A DNA stretch of 64,000 nucleotides, taken from Cellvibrionaceae bacterium 1162T.S.0a.05. GTDB taxonomy: Bacteria; Pseudomonadota; Gammaproteobacteria; Pseudomonadales; Cellvibrionaceae. Both the position numbers and the translations under genes were made by a program. The notes beneath the pieces are model-generated. The model was not told where the DNA came from and ran no database searches. It saw only the letters and a program-made list of their open reading frames with translations. This document shows positions 19,936 through 27,861 of the stretch, in pieces; the first letter of the stretch is position 1; every line of letters begins with the position of its first letter. Location: NCBI GenBank assembly GCA_000964245.1, contig LANB01000001.1, forward strand, positions 909,501 through 973,500, written 5' to 3'.

Positions 19936-20937
19936 ATGATGTTGCGCATTGCCATCACCCCTGGCGAACCTGCGGGCATTGGCCCCGACATTGTTCTTCA
20001 GCACATCCAACAAGCTCAGCAAGCGCAACTTATCGCGCTTGCTGATCCTACTTTGTTAGAAGCACGCGCTAAACAACTGGGCTTAAATTTACGCATTTCC
20101 CCCTTTTCCGCGCAGGAACCTGCAAGGCCCAACGAAGCGGGCGAACTTTTCGTGCACGCCTTGCCGATTGCCGAAAAAGTCGAGGCAGGCAAACTGAATA
20201 AAAACAATGCGCACTACGTGCTGCACAGTTTGCACCTTGCAAACGATGGCTGCATCGACGGCACCTTTGACGCAGTAGTCACAGGCCCCGTTCAAAAAAG
20301 TATTATCAACGATGCCGGTATCGCCTTTTCGGGTCACACAGAATTTTTTGCTGAAAAGTCACACACACCAAAAGTCGTCATGATGTTAGCAACAGAAGGT
20401 CTGCGTGTTGCACTGGCAACCACGCACTTACCCCTCAAGGATGTTTCAGCGGCGATTACCCGGCAAAGCCTTCGCGAAATTATTGATATTTTATTGCACG
20501 ACCTGCGCAGTAAATTTGGCTTAGCCAAACCGCGCGTTCTCGTATGTGGATTAAACCCACATGCGGGTGAAGGTGGGCATCTCGGCATGGAAGAAATTGA
20601 TACGATTATCCCGGTATTAAAACAGTATCAACAAAAAGGCGAACACCTTATCGGCCCGCTCCCGGCAGACACTTTGTTTACCCCGAAATACCTTGAAACC
20701 GCGGACGCGGTACTCGCGATGTATCACGATCAGGGTTTGCCCGTGTTAAAACACAAAGGCTTTGGCAATGCCGTTAACATTACCCTCGGCCTGCCCTATA
20801 TCCGCACTAGTGTCGATCACGGCACCGCGCTGGATTTAGCAGGCACGGGCAAGGCTGACGCTGGCAGTTTAAACACCGCAATTCATTACGCCGTACACAT
20901 GGCAACACGTTCAAAAGAAAATTCTCGCCATGCATAA
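19936..20937 (+). CDS. pdxA: 4-hydroxythreonine-4-phosphate dehydrogenase
   Basis: NAD-dependent enzyme of pyridoxal 5'-phosphate synthesis. It has 333 residues: [12 protein letters not shown] at the N-terminus, metal-binding His in [26 protein letters not shown], and [17 protein letters not shown] second ATG three bases downstream (19939) is an equally good start. It overlaps rsmA by 8 bp. Confidence 0.96.
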   Translation: MMLRIAITPGEPAGIGPDIVLQHIQQAQQAQLIALADPTLLEARAKQLGLNLRISPFSAQEPARPNEAGELFVHALPIAEKVEAGKLNKNNAHYVLHSLHLANDGCIDGTFDAVVTGPVQKSIINDAGIAFSGHTEFFAEKSHTPKVVMMLATEGLRVALATTHLPLKDVSAAITRQSLREIIDILLHDLRSKFGLAKPRVLVCGLNPHAGEGGHLGMEEIDTIIPVLKQYQQKGEHLIGPLPADTLFTPKYLETADAVLAMYHDQGLPVLKHKGFGNAVNITLGLPYIRTSVDHGTALDLAGTGKADAGSLNTAIHYAVHMATRSKENSRHA

Positions 20938-21721
20938 AGCCCGCAAACGTTTTGGTCAAAACTTTCTTGTTGACCAAACCATTATCAACCACATCGTACG
21001 ATCAATTTACCCGAAACCCGACGATGCACTTGTAGAAATTGGCCCCGGCAAAGGTGCACTCACCGCGCCCCTTCTCGAAGCTTGCAAAAAACTCCAGGTA
21101 ATTGAACTCGACCGCGACCTTATACCCATCCTGCTCGCGCAATTTGTACGCTACAAGGATTTTAAAATCCACCAGGCTGACGCCCTTAAATTTGATTTCA
21201 CTTCACTGATTCAAGAAGACAAAGCCTTGCGTGTGGTCGGAAACTTACCTTACAACATCAGCACGCCTTTGATTTTTCATTTGTTAAGTTTCGGAGATAA
21301 AATCAGGGACATGCACTTTATGTTGCAGCGCGAAGTTGTGTTGCGCCTTGCGGCACAGCCTGGCGATAAGAACTATGGCAAGCTGAGTGTGATGACGCAA
21401 TACCATTGCGCCGTGTCACACCTTTTCGATGTTCCGCCGGAAAGTTTTCGGCCAGCACCAAAGGTGGATTCTGCGATTGTGCGTTTGGAACCCTATTCTG
21501 AAAAGCCTCTTGTCGCAACCGACCCCAATCATTTGGAAACGCTTGTGGGCACGGCATTTCAACAACGCCGCAAGACTTTACGCAATGCATTGCGTAGTTA
21601 CGAGGACGATATTGTTGCGCTTGGCGATGCCATTGAAATTGATTTTTCGCTTCGGGCCGAGAATCTTTCTGTTGCTGATTTTGTTTCTTTAAGTAATGCT
21701 TTGGCAGGCTGTAATAATTAA
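20930..21721 (+). CDS. rsmA: 16S rRNA (adenine-N6)-dimethyltransferase (KsgA)
   Basis: Dimethylates two adjacent adenines in the 3' terminal helix of 16S rRNA. It has 263 residues: [11 protein letters not shown] at the N-terminus, SAM loop [30 protein letters not shown] (catalytic NLPY) and [13 protein letters not shown]. It overlaps pdxA by 8 bp. In many gammaproteobacteria apaG and apaH follow directly; here apaG is absent and a 572-bp repeat-bearing gap follows. Confidence 0.97.
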   Translation: MHKARKRFGQNFLVDQTIINHIVRSIYPKPDDALVEIGPGKGALTAPLLEACKKLQVIELDRDLIPILLAQFVRYKDFKIHQADALKFDFTSLIQEDKALRVVGNLPYNISTPLIFHLLSFGDKIRDMHFMLQREVVLRLAAQPGDKNYGKLSVMTQYHCAVSHLFDVPPESFRPAPKVDSAIVRLEPYSEKPLVATDPNHLETLVGTAFQQRRKTLRNALRSYEDDIVALGDAIEIDFSLRAENLSVADFVSLSNALAGCNN

Positions 21722-21756
21722 TAATTTAGTTTTTAGGTAGCTAAATCTTCACGTAG

Positions 21757-21870
21757 GATTGCTGAGTGCAAGGTAGGGCTTTGTGAAAACGCATAAATAC
21801 ATCCCTGTAGCTCCGTCACTTCATCCCTGAAGTGACGGTTTCACAAAGCCCTACCTTGCACTCAGCAATC
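21757..21870 (+). repeat. cruciform interspersed repeat, copy 1 (~114 bp)
   Basis: Outer arms of 32 bp (21757-21788 and 21839-21870) are perfectly complementary. The 50-nt centre contains a second perfect hairpin, CCGTCACTTC-ATCCCT-GAAGTGACGG with its ends at 21813 and 21838. The element could form a nested cruciform or a very stable RNA hairpin. No transposase or coding sense is visible. It is a mirror-image relative of the copy at 22093-22206. Confidence 0.92.
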
Positions 21871-22092
21871 TTGACCTTCAAATACTTTTCTTTTTGCCTT
21901 GAATTAACAGGGTATCACCGCTGGACTTCTATACTATTTGTTTATCGAAGATAGCGAAAATAATCCCAGAAAAATATCATTTAATTTACAAACAAAAATT
22001 CATATGGTGACACTTGGTCATTTCCCACAACAAATCTCTCAACCTGGTTTTTGGATTCCCCATTTTCCAGAAAACGAAGTTTCGAACCTGCC

Positions 22093-22206
22093 GATTGCTG
22101 AGTGCGAGGGGCCCCTTTGCGAAACCGTCACTTCAGGGATGAAGTGACGGAGCTACAGGGATGTATTCATGCGATTTCGCAAAGGGGCCCCTCGTGATCA
22201 GCAATC
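22093..22206 (-). repeat. cruciform interspersed repeat, copy 2 (~114 bp, inverted)
   Basis: Same architecture as copy 1 and same total length: 32-bp outer arms (29 of 32 paired) and a 50-nt centre with the same inner hairpin (22125-22150). The centre matches copy 1 in inverted orientation at 48 of 50 positions. In the arms the terminal GATTGCTGAGTGC is kept, but the middle differs (AGGTAGGGCTTTG versus AGGGGCCCCTTTG) while remaining self-complementary. The two copies are separated by 222 bp. This pattern implies selection on, or mechanistic copying of, the folded form. Confidence 0.92.
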
Positions 22207-22293
22207 ATTTGCGACCAACCCTGATGCCCTACTATAAAGTGAGACAATCCCAATTCAAAAAGCTAAAATAAACAAAAAACAAAGGAGAAAAAA

Positions 22294-23109
22294 GTGGCGA
22301 CTTATGCAGTGGGTGACCTTCAGGGCTGCCTTGATCCACTTTTAAAACTACTTGAGCAAGTCAAATTCGACCCCAGCCAGGATGTTTTGTGGCTCGTCGG
22401 CGACCTCGTCAATCGCGGCCCACAAAGCCTCGAAACCCTCCGCTATATAAAAAACCTCGGCAACAGCGCCGTAACTGTACTCGGCAATCATGACCTGCAC
22501 CTGCTCGCATTCGCCAGCGGACATCGTCAGCCTGGCGAGCTGGATACACTTTACGAGATACTGCAAGCACCCGATTGCGAAGAGCTGATTGACTGGCTGC
22601 ACTTGCAACCCCTTGCGCATTACGACAAGGATCTCGACATGCTGCTTGTGCATGCCGGTGTGCCGCCAATCTGGAGTGTCAAAAAGGTATTGAAACGAGC
22701 AGCAGAAGTCGAGGCTGTTGTGCGCGACGAAAAGAAGAGCATTAAATTTTTAAAAAAAATGTACGGTGATTTACCCGACACCTGGGATAAAAAGCTTACT
22801 GGCATGAAACGTCTACGTTTAATTACTAACTACTTAACACGCATGCGTTTTTGTTCCGCCAGCGGGCAACTGGAATTAACCAGCAAAGCGCCTCCAGAAG
22901 ATCCCCCGCCGGGTTTTGCGCCCTGGTTTAGTTTCCCCAATCCGAAGTTGAGAAATACGCGTATTGTTTTTGGTCACTGGGCAGCACTGATGGGTAAAAC
23001 AGAAAACCCGCAATTTATTGGATTGGATACGGGCTATGTTTGGGGTGGTTCGCTTCGCATGATTCGTTTGCAAGACGGTGAGGTATTTGAAGTTACTGCA
23101 AATAAATAA
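22294..23109 (+). CDS. apaH: symmetrical diadenosine tetraphosphatase
   Basis: Hydrolyses Ap4A to two ADP and removes Np4 caps from RNA. It has 271 residues of the metallophosphatase fold: GDLQGCLDPLLKLLE (metal ligands), GDLVNRGPQSLETL, VLGNHDLHLLAFASG, and FGHWAALMGK. The start is GTG 22294, preceded by AAGGAG at good distance and giving the family start MATYAVGDLQG. It is separated from rsmA by the twin-repeat gap, so it probably has its own promoter. It ends at a shared terminator with galE. Confidence 0.96.
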   Translation: MATYAVGDLQGCLDPLLKLLEQVKFDPSQDVLWLVGDLVNRGPQSLETLRYIKNLGNSAVTVLGNHDLHLLAFASGHRQPGELDTLYEILQAPDCEELIDWLHLQPLAHYDKDLDMLLVHAGVPPIWSVKKVLKRAAEVEAVVRDEKKSIKFLKKMYGDLPDTWDKKLTGMKRLRLITNYLTRMRFCSASGQLELTSKAPPEDPPPGFAPWFSFPNPKLRNTRIVFGHWAALMGKTENPQFIGLDTGYVWGGSLRMIRLQDGEVFEVTANK

Positions 23110-23132
23110 CCATTCAACACGCGAATAAGAGT

Positions 23133-23164
23133 AAAAAAAGCAAGTCCATCGACTTGCTTTTTTT
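23133..23164. terminator. bidirectional intrinsic terminator between apaH and galE
   Basis: Perfect stem GCAAGTC / GACTTGC with CATC loop, flanked by seven A and seven T. It lies between the convergent genes. Confidence 0.93.
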
Positions 23165-23166
23165 AT

Positions 23167-24183
23167 TTACAAATACCCATTTGGGTTATTCGATTGCCAA
23201 CGCCAGGCATCTTCTACCATGCGCTCAATATCAAATTCGGCTTTCCAACCCAGCTCTTTGGCTGCGAGTGCAGGGTCGGCAAAACATTCGGCAATATCGC
23301 CAGGGCGGCGTGCAACAATGTCATAAGGCACTTCTTTTCCGCAGGCTTTGGAAAAGGCGGCGATGATTTCCAGTACGCTGTAGCCGCGACCGGTGCCGAG
23401 GTTCCAGGTGTAACAATCTGCGGACGAATTTTTCAGGTATTGCAAAGCCTTTACATGGCCTTTTGCTAAATCCACAACGTGGATGTAATCGCGCACACCC
23501 GTGCCATCGCGCGTATCGTAGTCGTTGCCAAATACGCGTACGCTCGCATGTTTGCCAATGGCAACTTGTGCAACATAAGGCAATAAATTATTAGGGATGC
23601 CTTTGGGGTCTTCGCCGATGCGGCCGCTTTCGTGCGCACCAATGGGATTAAAATAACGCAACAATCCAATGCGCCATTCATTTTTGGGCACTTTGGCACA
23701 ATCACGCAGAATTTCTTCAACAATTAATTTACTGCGCCCATAAGGGTTGGTGGCGCTCGTGGGGAAATTTTCGAGTATCGGCACAGAAGCCGGGTCGCCA
23801 TAGACTGTTGCGGAGGAACTAAAAAGAATATTGTTCACACCAAATTCCTGCATTACTTCGCAGAGTGTGATGGTGCCGCCCACATTGTTGTCATAATACG
23901 CCAGAGGAATTTCGCAGGATTCGCCCACCGCTTTCAAACCTGCAAAATGAATCACAGAACTAAAGTTATGCTCCTTGAATAAACGACGCAGACCGTCTTT
24001 ATCGCGAATATCAAGGTTCACAAAAGGCACAGACTTCCCAGCGATGTCACCGGCACGTTGCAAGGATTCTTCATTGCTGTTGCTCAGGTTGTCCACCACC
24101 AGCAAGTCTTCGCCAGCGTCAATTAATTCTATGCAGGTATGGCTCCCGATATAACCGGCACCGCCTGTGACCAATACTGTCAT
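23167..24183 (-). CDS. galE: UDP-glucose 4-epimerase
   Basis: Interconverts UDP-glucose and UDP-galactose using bound NAD; supplies sugars for LPS or exopolysaccharide. It is a short-chain-dehydrogenase-type Rossmann protein of 338 residues: TGGAGYIGSHTCIELI (NAD loop), SSSATVYGDP (catalytic Ser/Thr region), NPYGRSKLIVEE (Tyr-x-x-x-Lys). The open frame starts upstream at 24306, but family members begin MTVLVTGGAGY, so ATG 24183 is used. It is 47 bp downstream of the EamA gene start region and transcribed the same way. Confidence 0.95.
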   Translation of the reverse strand: MTVLVTGGAGYIGSHTCIELIDAGEDLLVVDNLSNSNEESLQRAGDIAGKSVPFVNLDIRDKDGLRRLFKEHNFSSVIHFAGLKAVGESCEIPLAYYDNNVGGTITLCEVMQEFGVNNILFSSSATVYGDPASVPILENFPTSATNPYGRSKLIVEEILRDCAKVPKNEWRIGLLRYFNPIGAHESGRIGEDPKGIPNNLLPYVAQVAIGKHASVRVFGNDYDTRDGTGVRDYIHVVDLAKGHVKALQYLKNSSADCYTWNLGTGRGYSVLEIIAAFSKACGKEVPYDIVARRPGDIAECFADPALAAKELGWKAEFDIERMVEDAWRWQSNNPNGYL

Positions 24184-24229
24184 CGTCCTATCTCGCTCGT
24201 GGGAATTTTCGCGCGAGATTATTGCATAC

Positions 24230-25126
24230 TCAGGCCTGGTTTTCAGCAAGGCGTGGTTTACGAAATCGTTTCCACACGCCCTGATACAAGGCCAATGAAG
24301 CCACAATCATCACTGAGCCAAGCACCTCAAGCCGACTCACTTGCTCACCGTCAACGAGCACGCCGACATAAATTGCCAACATCGGTGTCATCAAGGGAAT
24401 TAGCGAAGTTGTCAAAGCGCTGCAATGCCGCAGTACATACCAGAACAACGTTGCTCCGATCACGGTTCCGCAAATAGCCAGATACAACACCCCACTGACG
24501 GAGCGCGTATCGAGTCGCTCCGGCGCCGGTGCGCCACTTAAATACCAAAAGCAGATAAAACCCGGCAAGGCAAACAACAAGACACCGGTATTTTGGCGAA
24601 AGGGTTCAATGCCGCCTCCGAGTTGTTTTACCCACAATGTGGTTAATGCAAAAATCAACGTTGCGACAAAAACTGCCGCCACACCCAATGCCGCTTTATT
24701 ACCCAGAGAAAGTTGTTCAAATTGAATCAGCGCAAGACCACTAAACGCCAGCACAAGTGCAAACCACTTTTCCACGCTCATCTCGTTAAACTCGCCAAAA
24801 TACCGCGCAAGCAAGCTCACAAAAAAAGGATAGACACCAAAGACAACCGCAATCATACCCGAGCTAATATATTGAGCCGCCCAATACACAATGGCCATTG
24901 TCGGAAATAAAGAAAACGCGCCGATTAAATACACTTTCCAATCCCGGCGGGATTGGAAAATTGCTTCACCACGGTACGCAAGAATAAAAGCACAAATTAC
25001 AAAGGCCAGGCTCATACGCAAGCCTGCCGCTGCAGAAAAATGCAAACTACTGTTACTCCACTTTACGCCCAACGGTGTCGTCGACCAGATCAGCACAACG
25101 CCAATATAGGCGAATAAGACTCGCAT
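24230..25126 (-). CDS. EamA-family (DMT superfamily) membrane exporter
   Basis: A 298-residue integral membrane protein with about ten hydrophobic helices arranged as two EamA repeats (roughly residues 5-140 and 150-285). The first repeat has VLIWSTTPLGVKWS and the second has GVLYLAICGTVIGATLFWYVLR. Substrates of such carriers range from amino acids to sugars; none can be assigned. ATG 25126 is chosen because GGAGAG sits 5 nt upstream; the frame starts 10 codons earlier at 25156. It precedes galE on the same strand with a 46-bp gap. An intrinsic terminator-like hairpin lies just upstream of its ribosome site. Confidence 0.85.
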   Translation of the reverse strand: MRVLFAYIGVVLIWSTTPLGVKWSNSSLHFSAAAGLRMSLAFVICAFILAYRGEAIFQSRRDWKVYLIGAFSLFPTMAIVYWAAQYISSGMIAVVFGVYPFFVSLLARYFGEFNEMSVEKWFALVLAFSGLALIQFEQLSLGNKAALGVAAVFVATLIFALTTLWVKQLGGGIEPFRQNTGVLLFALPGFICFWYLSGAPAPERLDTRSVSGVLYLAICGTVIGATLFWYVLRHCSALTTSLIPLMTPMLAIYVGVLVDGEQVSRLEVLGSVMIVASLALYQGVWKRFRKPRLAENQA

Positions 25127-25161
25127 AACGCTCTCCTTCCCTTTCAAAGCACCCAAAAACG

Positions 25162-25193
25162 AAAAAAGGCCGCAGTTTTCGCTGCGGCCTTTT
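25162..25193 (-). terminator. terminator-like hairpin upstream of the EamA gene
   Basis: Perfect 8-bp stem GGCCGCAG / CTGCGGCC (25168-25189) with a 6-nt loop. Read on the minus strand it is followed by six T, CG and five more T, a strong intrinsic terminator; on the plus strand only four T follow. No annotated minus-strand gene precedes it, so it either ends a short transcript or acts as an attenuator for the EamA gene. Confidence 0.8.
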
Positions 25194-25218
25194 CGGAATT
25201 CCTGAGTTAAATGATGAT

Positions 25219-25323
25219 TTACATTTCACTCTTCCTCGACCGCGAGCACACAGTACGCGCCAACAAGCCCCAGACCAAAGCTGCTGCGCGATAGTGTTTT
25301 GCTGTCGAAGTAAATTGGTTCAT
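25219..25323 (-). CDS. possible 34-residue small protein ahead of an orphan terminator
   Basis: An ATG-to-TAA frame on the minus strand, ending about 30 bp before the minus-strand terminator at 25162-25193. The peptide begins MNQFTSTAKHYR, continues with a hydrophobic core ALVWGLLARTVC and ends with a basic tail SRSRKSEM. No good ribosome site precedes the ATG, so coding is uncertain. It is listed because the terminator needs a transcript, and this is the only sensible frame. A small non-coding RNA or an EamA leader are alternatives. Confidence 0.25.
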   Translation of the reverse strand: MNQFTSTAKHYRAAALVWGLLARTVCSRSRKSEM

Positions 25324-25410
25324 TTTTGAGTGATTCAAATTAAGTTTGTAAATTATTACGACGATTTACCAGTTAGTACGACTTATTGCTTATTCGCACT
25401 TACCATTACT

Positions 25411-25464
25411 ACTTACTATTCTATTTTCACTTACTATTCTATTGCCACTTACAATTCTATTGCC
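25411..25464. repeat. three tandem 18-bp repeats upstream of cca
   Basis: Three adjacent copies of ACTTACTATTCTATTKCC (25411-25428, 25429-25446, 25447-25464), with one to three differences between copies. The flanks have shorter ACTTA-like fragments. The tract lies in the 427-bp gap between the EamA gene and cca, is AT-rich and has no spacers, so it is not a CRISPR. It could affect the cca promoter, but no role is visible. Confidence 0.85.
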
Positions 25465-25553
25465 AATTGTTCACTGTTTGCATGAGTTTGTGGCACTCAT
25501 GAAAAAACTGTTTTAGAGTGTGCGTGATGAATGCATTTCCGTCAAGCCGAAAA

Positions 25554-26783
25554 ATGAAAATCTATTTAGTGGGCGGTGCCGTTCGCGACACATTGCTCAA
25601 TTGCCCGGTTAAAGAACGCGATTGGGTTGTCGTTGGGGCCACACCCGAAGCCATGCTCGAACAACATTACAAGCCGGTAGGCAAAGACTTTCCGGTATTT
25701 CTTCATCCCGAAACGGGAGAAGAATACGCGCTTGCACGTACTGAGAGAAAATCCGGCCACGGTTATACCGGTTTTGTTTTTCACGCTGATGAAAATATTA
25801 CCCTTGAGGAAGATTTAAAACGCCGGGATCTGACAATTAATGCCATCGCCCAGGATCAGAGTGGCGATCTCATCGACCCTTATGGTGGTCAGAGCGATAT
25901 CGACACGCGCATTTTGCGCCATGTGAGCCCCGCTTTCGTCGAAGACCCCTTGCGTGTCCTGCGTGTTGCCCGCTTTGCTGCGCGTTACCACCATCTGGGT
26001 TTCACTATTGCCGAAGAAACTTTGGCGTTAATGCGTGAACTTGCCGACAGCGGTGAACTGGAACACCTCACCGCCGAACGCGTTTGGCAAGAAATTCGAC
26101 GCAGCCTCGAAGGTAGCAACCCGCAGATTTTTTTTGAGGTGTTGCGCGACGCTAATGCATTGAAAATCCTGTTACCGGAAGTTGATGCCCTTTTTGGTGT
26201 ACCGCAACCGCCGAAACATCACCCGGAAATCGACACCGGTGTTCACTGTATGCTGGCACTGGAACAAATTTGTTTATTGCCTGCATCTCCGGAAGCGCGG
26301 TTTGCTACGCTGACGCATGATCTCGGCAAGGCGCACACCCCTGCAGATGTATTGCCATCACACCACGGCCATGAGCAACGCGGGCTGCCTCTTATCAACG
26401 GGCTCTGTGATCGTTTACACGTACCCAACACCTGGCGCGAACTCGCGCTATTGGTAAGCGAGTTTCATACGCATTGCCACCGCGCGCTGGAGCTGAAAGC
26501 AACAACCCTGTTAAACATGCTGGAACGACTCGACGCACTGCGGCGCCCGGAACGGTTCGAGCAATTTTTACTCGCTTGCCTTGCAGACGTCCACGGCCGT
26601 ACGGGCCTTGAAAATGCACCCTACCCTCAGGTTGATTATTTGCGCGCAGCCAAAACCACCTGTGCCGAAATTCAGGTAAAACAATTTATTGATCAGGGGC
26701 TGGAAGGTGCCAAACTGGGCCAAGCCCTGCGTCAGGCACGTATAGATGCACTCAATAAACTAAAAATGGAGTGGGTAGCATGA
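25554..26783 (+). CDS. cca: multifunctional CCA tRNA nucleotidyltransferase
   Basis: Adds or repairs the 3' CCA end of tRNAs. It has 409 residues, like the E. coli enzyme. The N-terminal nucleotidyltransferase core has YLVGGAVRDTLL, RDWVVVG, and RRDLTINAIAQD. The C-terminal HD domain (HCMLALEQI, LTHDLGKAHTP) gives the phosphatase/phosphodiesterase activities of the gammaproteobacterial type. The open frame begins at 25518, but the family start MKIYLVGGAVRD gives ATG 25554. The stop overlaps the next gene as ATGA. Confidence 0.95.
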   Translation: MKIYLVGGAVRDTLLNCPVKERDWVVVGATPEAMLEQHYKPVGKDFPVFLHPETGEEYALARTERKSGHGYTGFVFHADENITLEEDLKRRDLTINAIAQDQSGDLIDPYGGQSDIDTRILRHVSPAFVEDPLRVLRVARFAARYHHLGFTIAEETLALMRELADSGELEHLTAERVWQEIRRSLEGSNPQIFFEVLRDANALKILLPEVDALFGVPQPPKHHPEIDTGVHCMLALEQICLLPASPEARFATLTHDLGKAHTPADVLPSHHGHEQRGLPLINGLCDRLHVPNTWRELALLVSEFHTHCHRALELKATTLLNMLERLDALRRPERFEQFLLACLADVHGRTGLENAPYPQVDYLRAAKTTCAEIQVKQFIDQGLEGAKLGQALRQARIDALNKLKMEWVA

Positions 26784-27514
26784 GTGTAAAAGTCGCAGTC
26801 ATCACGGGAGCCGCGCGCCGCGTTGGTGCCGCCCTGGTGCGTCAATTCCATCAACAGGGTTACAACGTTTTGTTGCACTACCGTCATTCGAAAACCGATG
26901 CGGACCAGCTGGCGGCGGAACTCAATGCCCTGCGTGCAGATTCTGTTATAACTTTGCAAGCTGATTTACTGCAAAGCTCGAGCATTCAAGACATCGCAGA
27001 ATGTGTTGAAAATACCTGGCAACGTTGCGATGTGCTGGTCAACAATGCCTCCGCTTTTTACCCCCGAAAATTGGCCGACTGCAGTGAAGACGACTGGAAT
27101 ACTCTGGTCGGCAGTAACCTGAAAGCCCCCTTCTTTCTGATTCAAGCGCTGGCGGGCCTGCTGAAGCAGCATCATGGCAGTGTGATCAATATTGTCGATA
27201 TTTCGGCTGAGCGAGCACGGGAATTTTACAGTCTATACTGCATGGCGAAAGCCGGTAATGCGATGATGACTCAGGCCTTATCTCTGGAGCTGGCGCCCGA
27301 AGTTCGGGTCAACGGTATCGCACCGGGTGCAATTCTGTGGCCGGAGAATGATGATGGCGAAGAAGTCAGCAATCCCGACCGCCTGCAAGCCATCCCTTTA
27401 AAGCGCCTCGGCGGCACACAAAGTATTTGCGAGACGGTGGACTTCCTAATTCACTCTGCCAGCTATATCACTGGCGAAATTATCAAGGTGGATGGCGGCC
27501 AAAGTGTGAAGTAG
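26780..27514 (+). CDS. folM: pteridine reductase (FolM-like short-chain dehydrogenase)
   Basis: NADPH-dependent reductase of dihydrofolate/dihydropterins, SDR family, 244 residues. Motifs are VITGAARRVGAALVRQFH (with the Arg-Arg typical of pteridine reductases), LVNNASAFYP, and YCMAKAGNAMMTQ (Tyr-x-x-x-Lys). ATG 26780 overlaps the cca stop by 4 bp, and GGAGTGGG lies just before it. The neighbours folK and folB downstream support a folate role. Other SDR substrates cannot be excluded. Confidence 0.82.
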   Translation: MSVKVAVITGAARRVGAALVRQFHQQGYNVLLHYRHSKTDADQLAAELNALRADSVITLQADLLQSSSIQDIAECVENTWQRCDVLVNNASAFYPRKLADCSEDDWNTLVGSNLKAPFFLIQALAGLLKQHHGSVINIVDISAERAREFYSLYCMAKAGNAMMTQALSLELAPEVRVNGIAPGAILWPENDDGEEVSNPDRLQAIPLKRLGGTQSICETVDFLIHSASYITGEIIKVDGGQSVK

Positions 27515-27597
27515 GTACGAATCCCGCGGAGCCAAATAGCCATGTGCCAGCGTTATAAGGTAGTCTAAACAGGAAAGTTCAAGAGGTAAGAGCTGAC

Positions 27598-27834
27598 ATG
27601 AAAGCCCCGGACAAAATACGCACCGCGACCCGGTTTGCACTCATAGCAGGCATTCTTCTGCTATCTGGCGCCTGTACCGTGGTGAAACCCTGGGAACGTG
27701 GGCAGCTCGCCGAAGCACGTATGGCATTTGAAACAGATGGACTCGAAACAGCCATGAACGATCACGTGTACTACAGCAAGGAAGGCTCTTCATCGGGTTC
27801 GGCCGTCACCGGTGGCGGTTGCGGTTGTAACTAG
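27598..27834 (+). CDS. DUF4266 lipoprotein
   Basis: A 78-residue small protein. The signal peptide ends in the lipobox LLSGAC (Cys26 would be lipidated). The mature part carries the DUF4266 pattern: VVKPWERGQLAEARMAF, then DHVYYSKEGSSSG, ending in GGGCGCN. The two C-terminal cysteines in a glycine-rich tail are the striking feature and could bind a metal or be modified. It is followed 27 bp later by a DUF3570 gene, its usual partner. Function unknown; association with ApbE in many genomes (from memory) suggests an extracytoplasmic redox role. Confidence 0.85.
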   Translation: MKAPDKIRTATRFALIAGILLLSGACTVVKPWERGQLAEARMAFETDGLETAMNDHVYYSKEGSSSGSAVTGGGCGCN

Positions 27835-27861
27835 TTTGGTTATTCGAAGGGCAGATAATAA

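Noticed and set aside
21938-22147. 69-codon open frame between the cruciform repeats
   Set aside because: It runs into the second repeat and has no ribosome site or family resemblance.
25411-25464. Possible CRISPR array
   Set aside because: Repeats are directly adjacent with no spacers and there are no cas genes.
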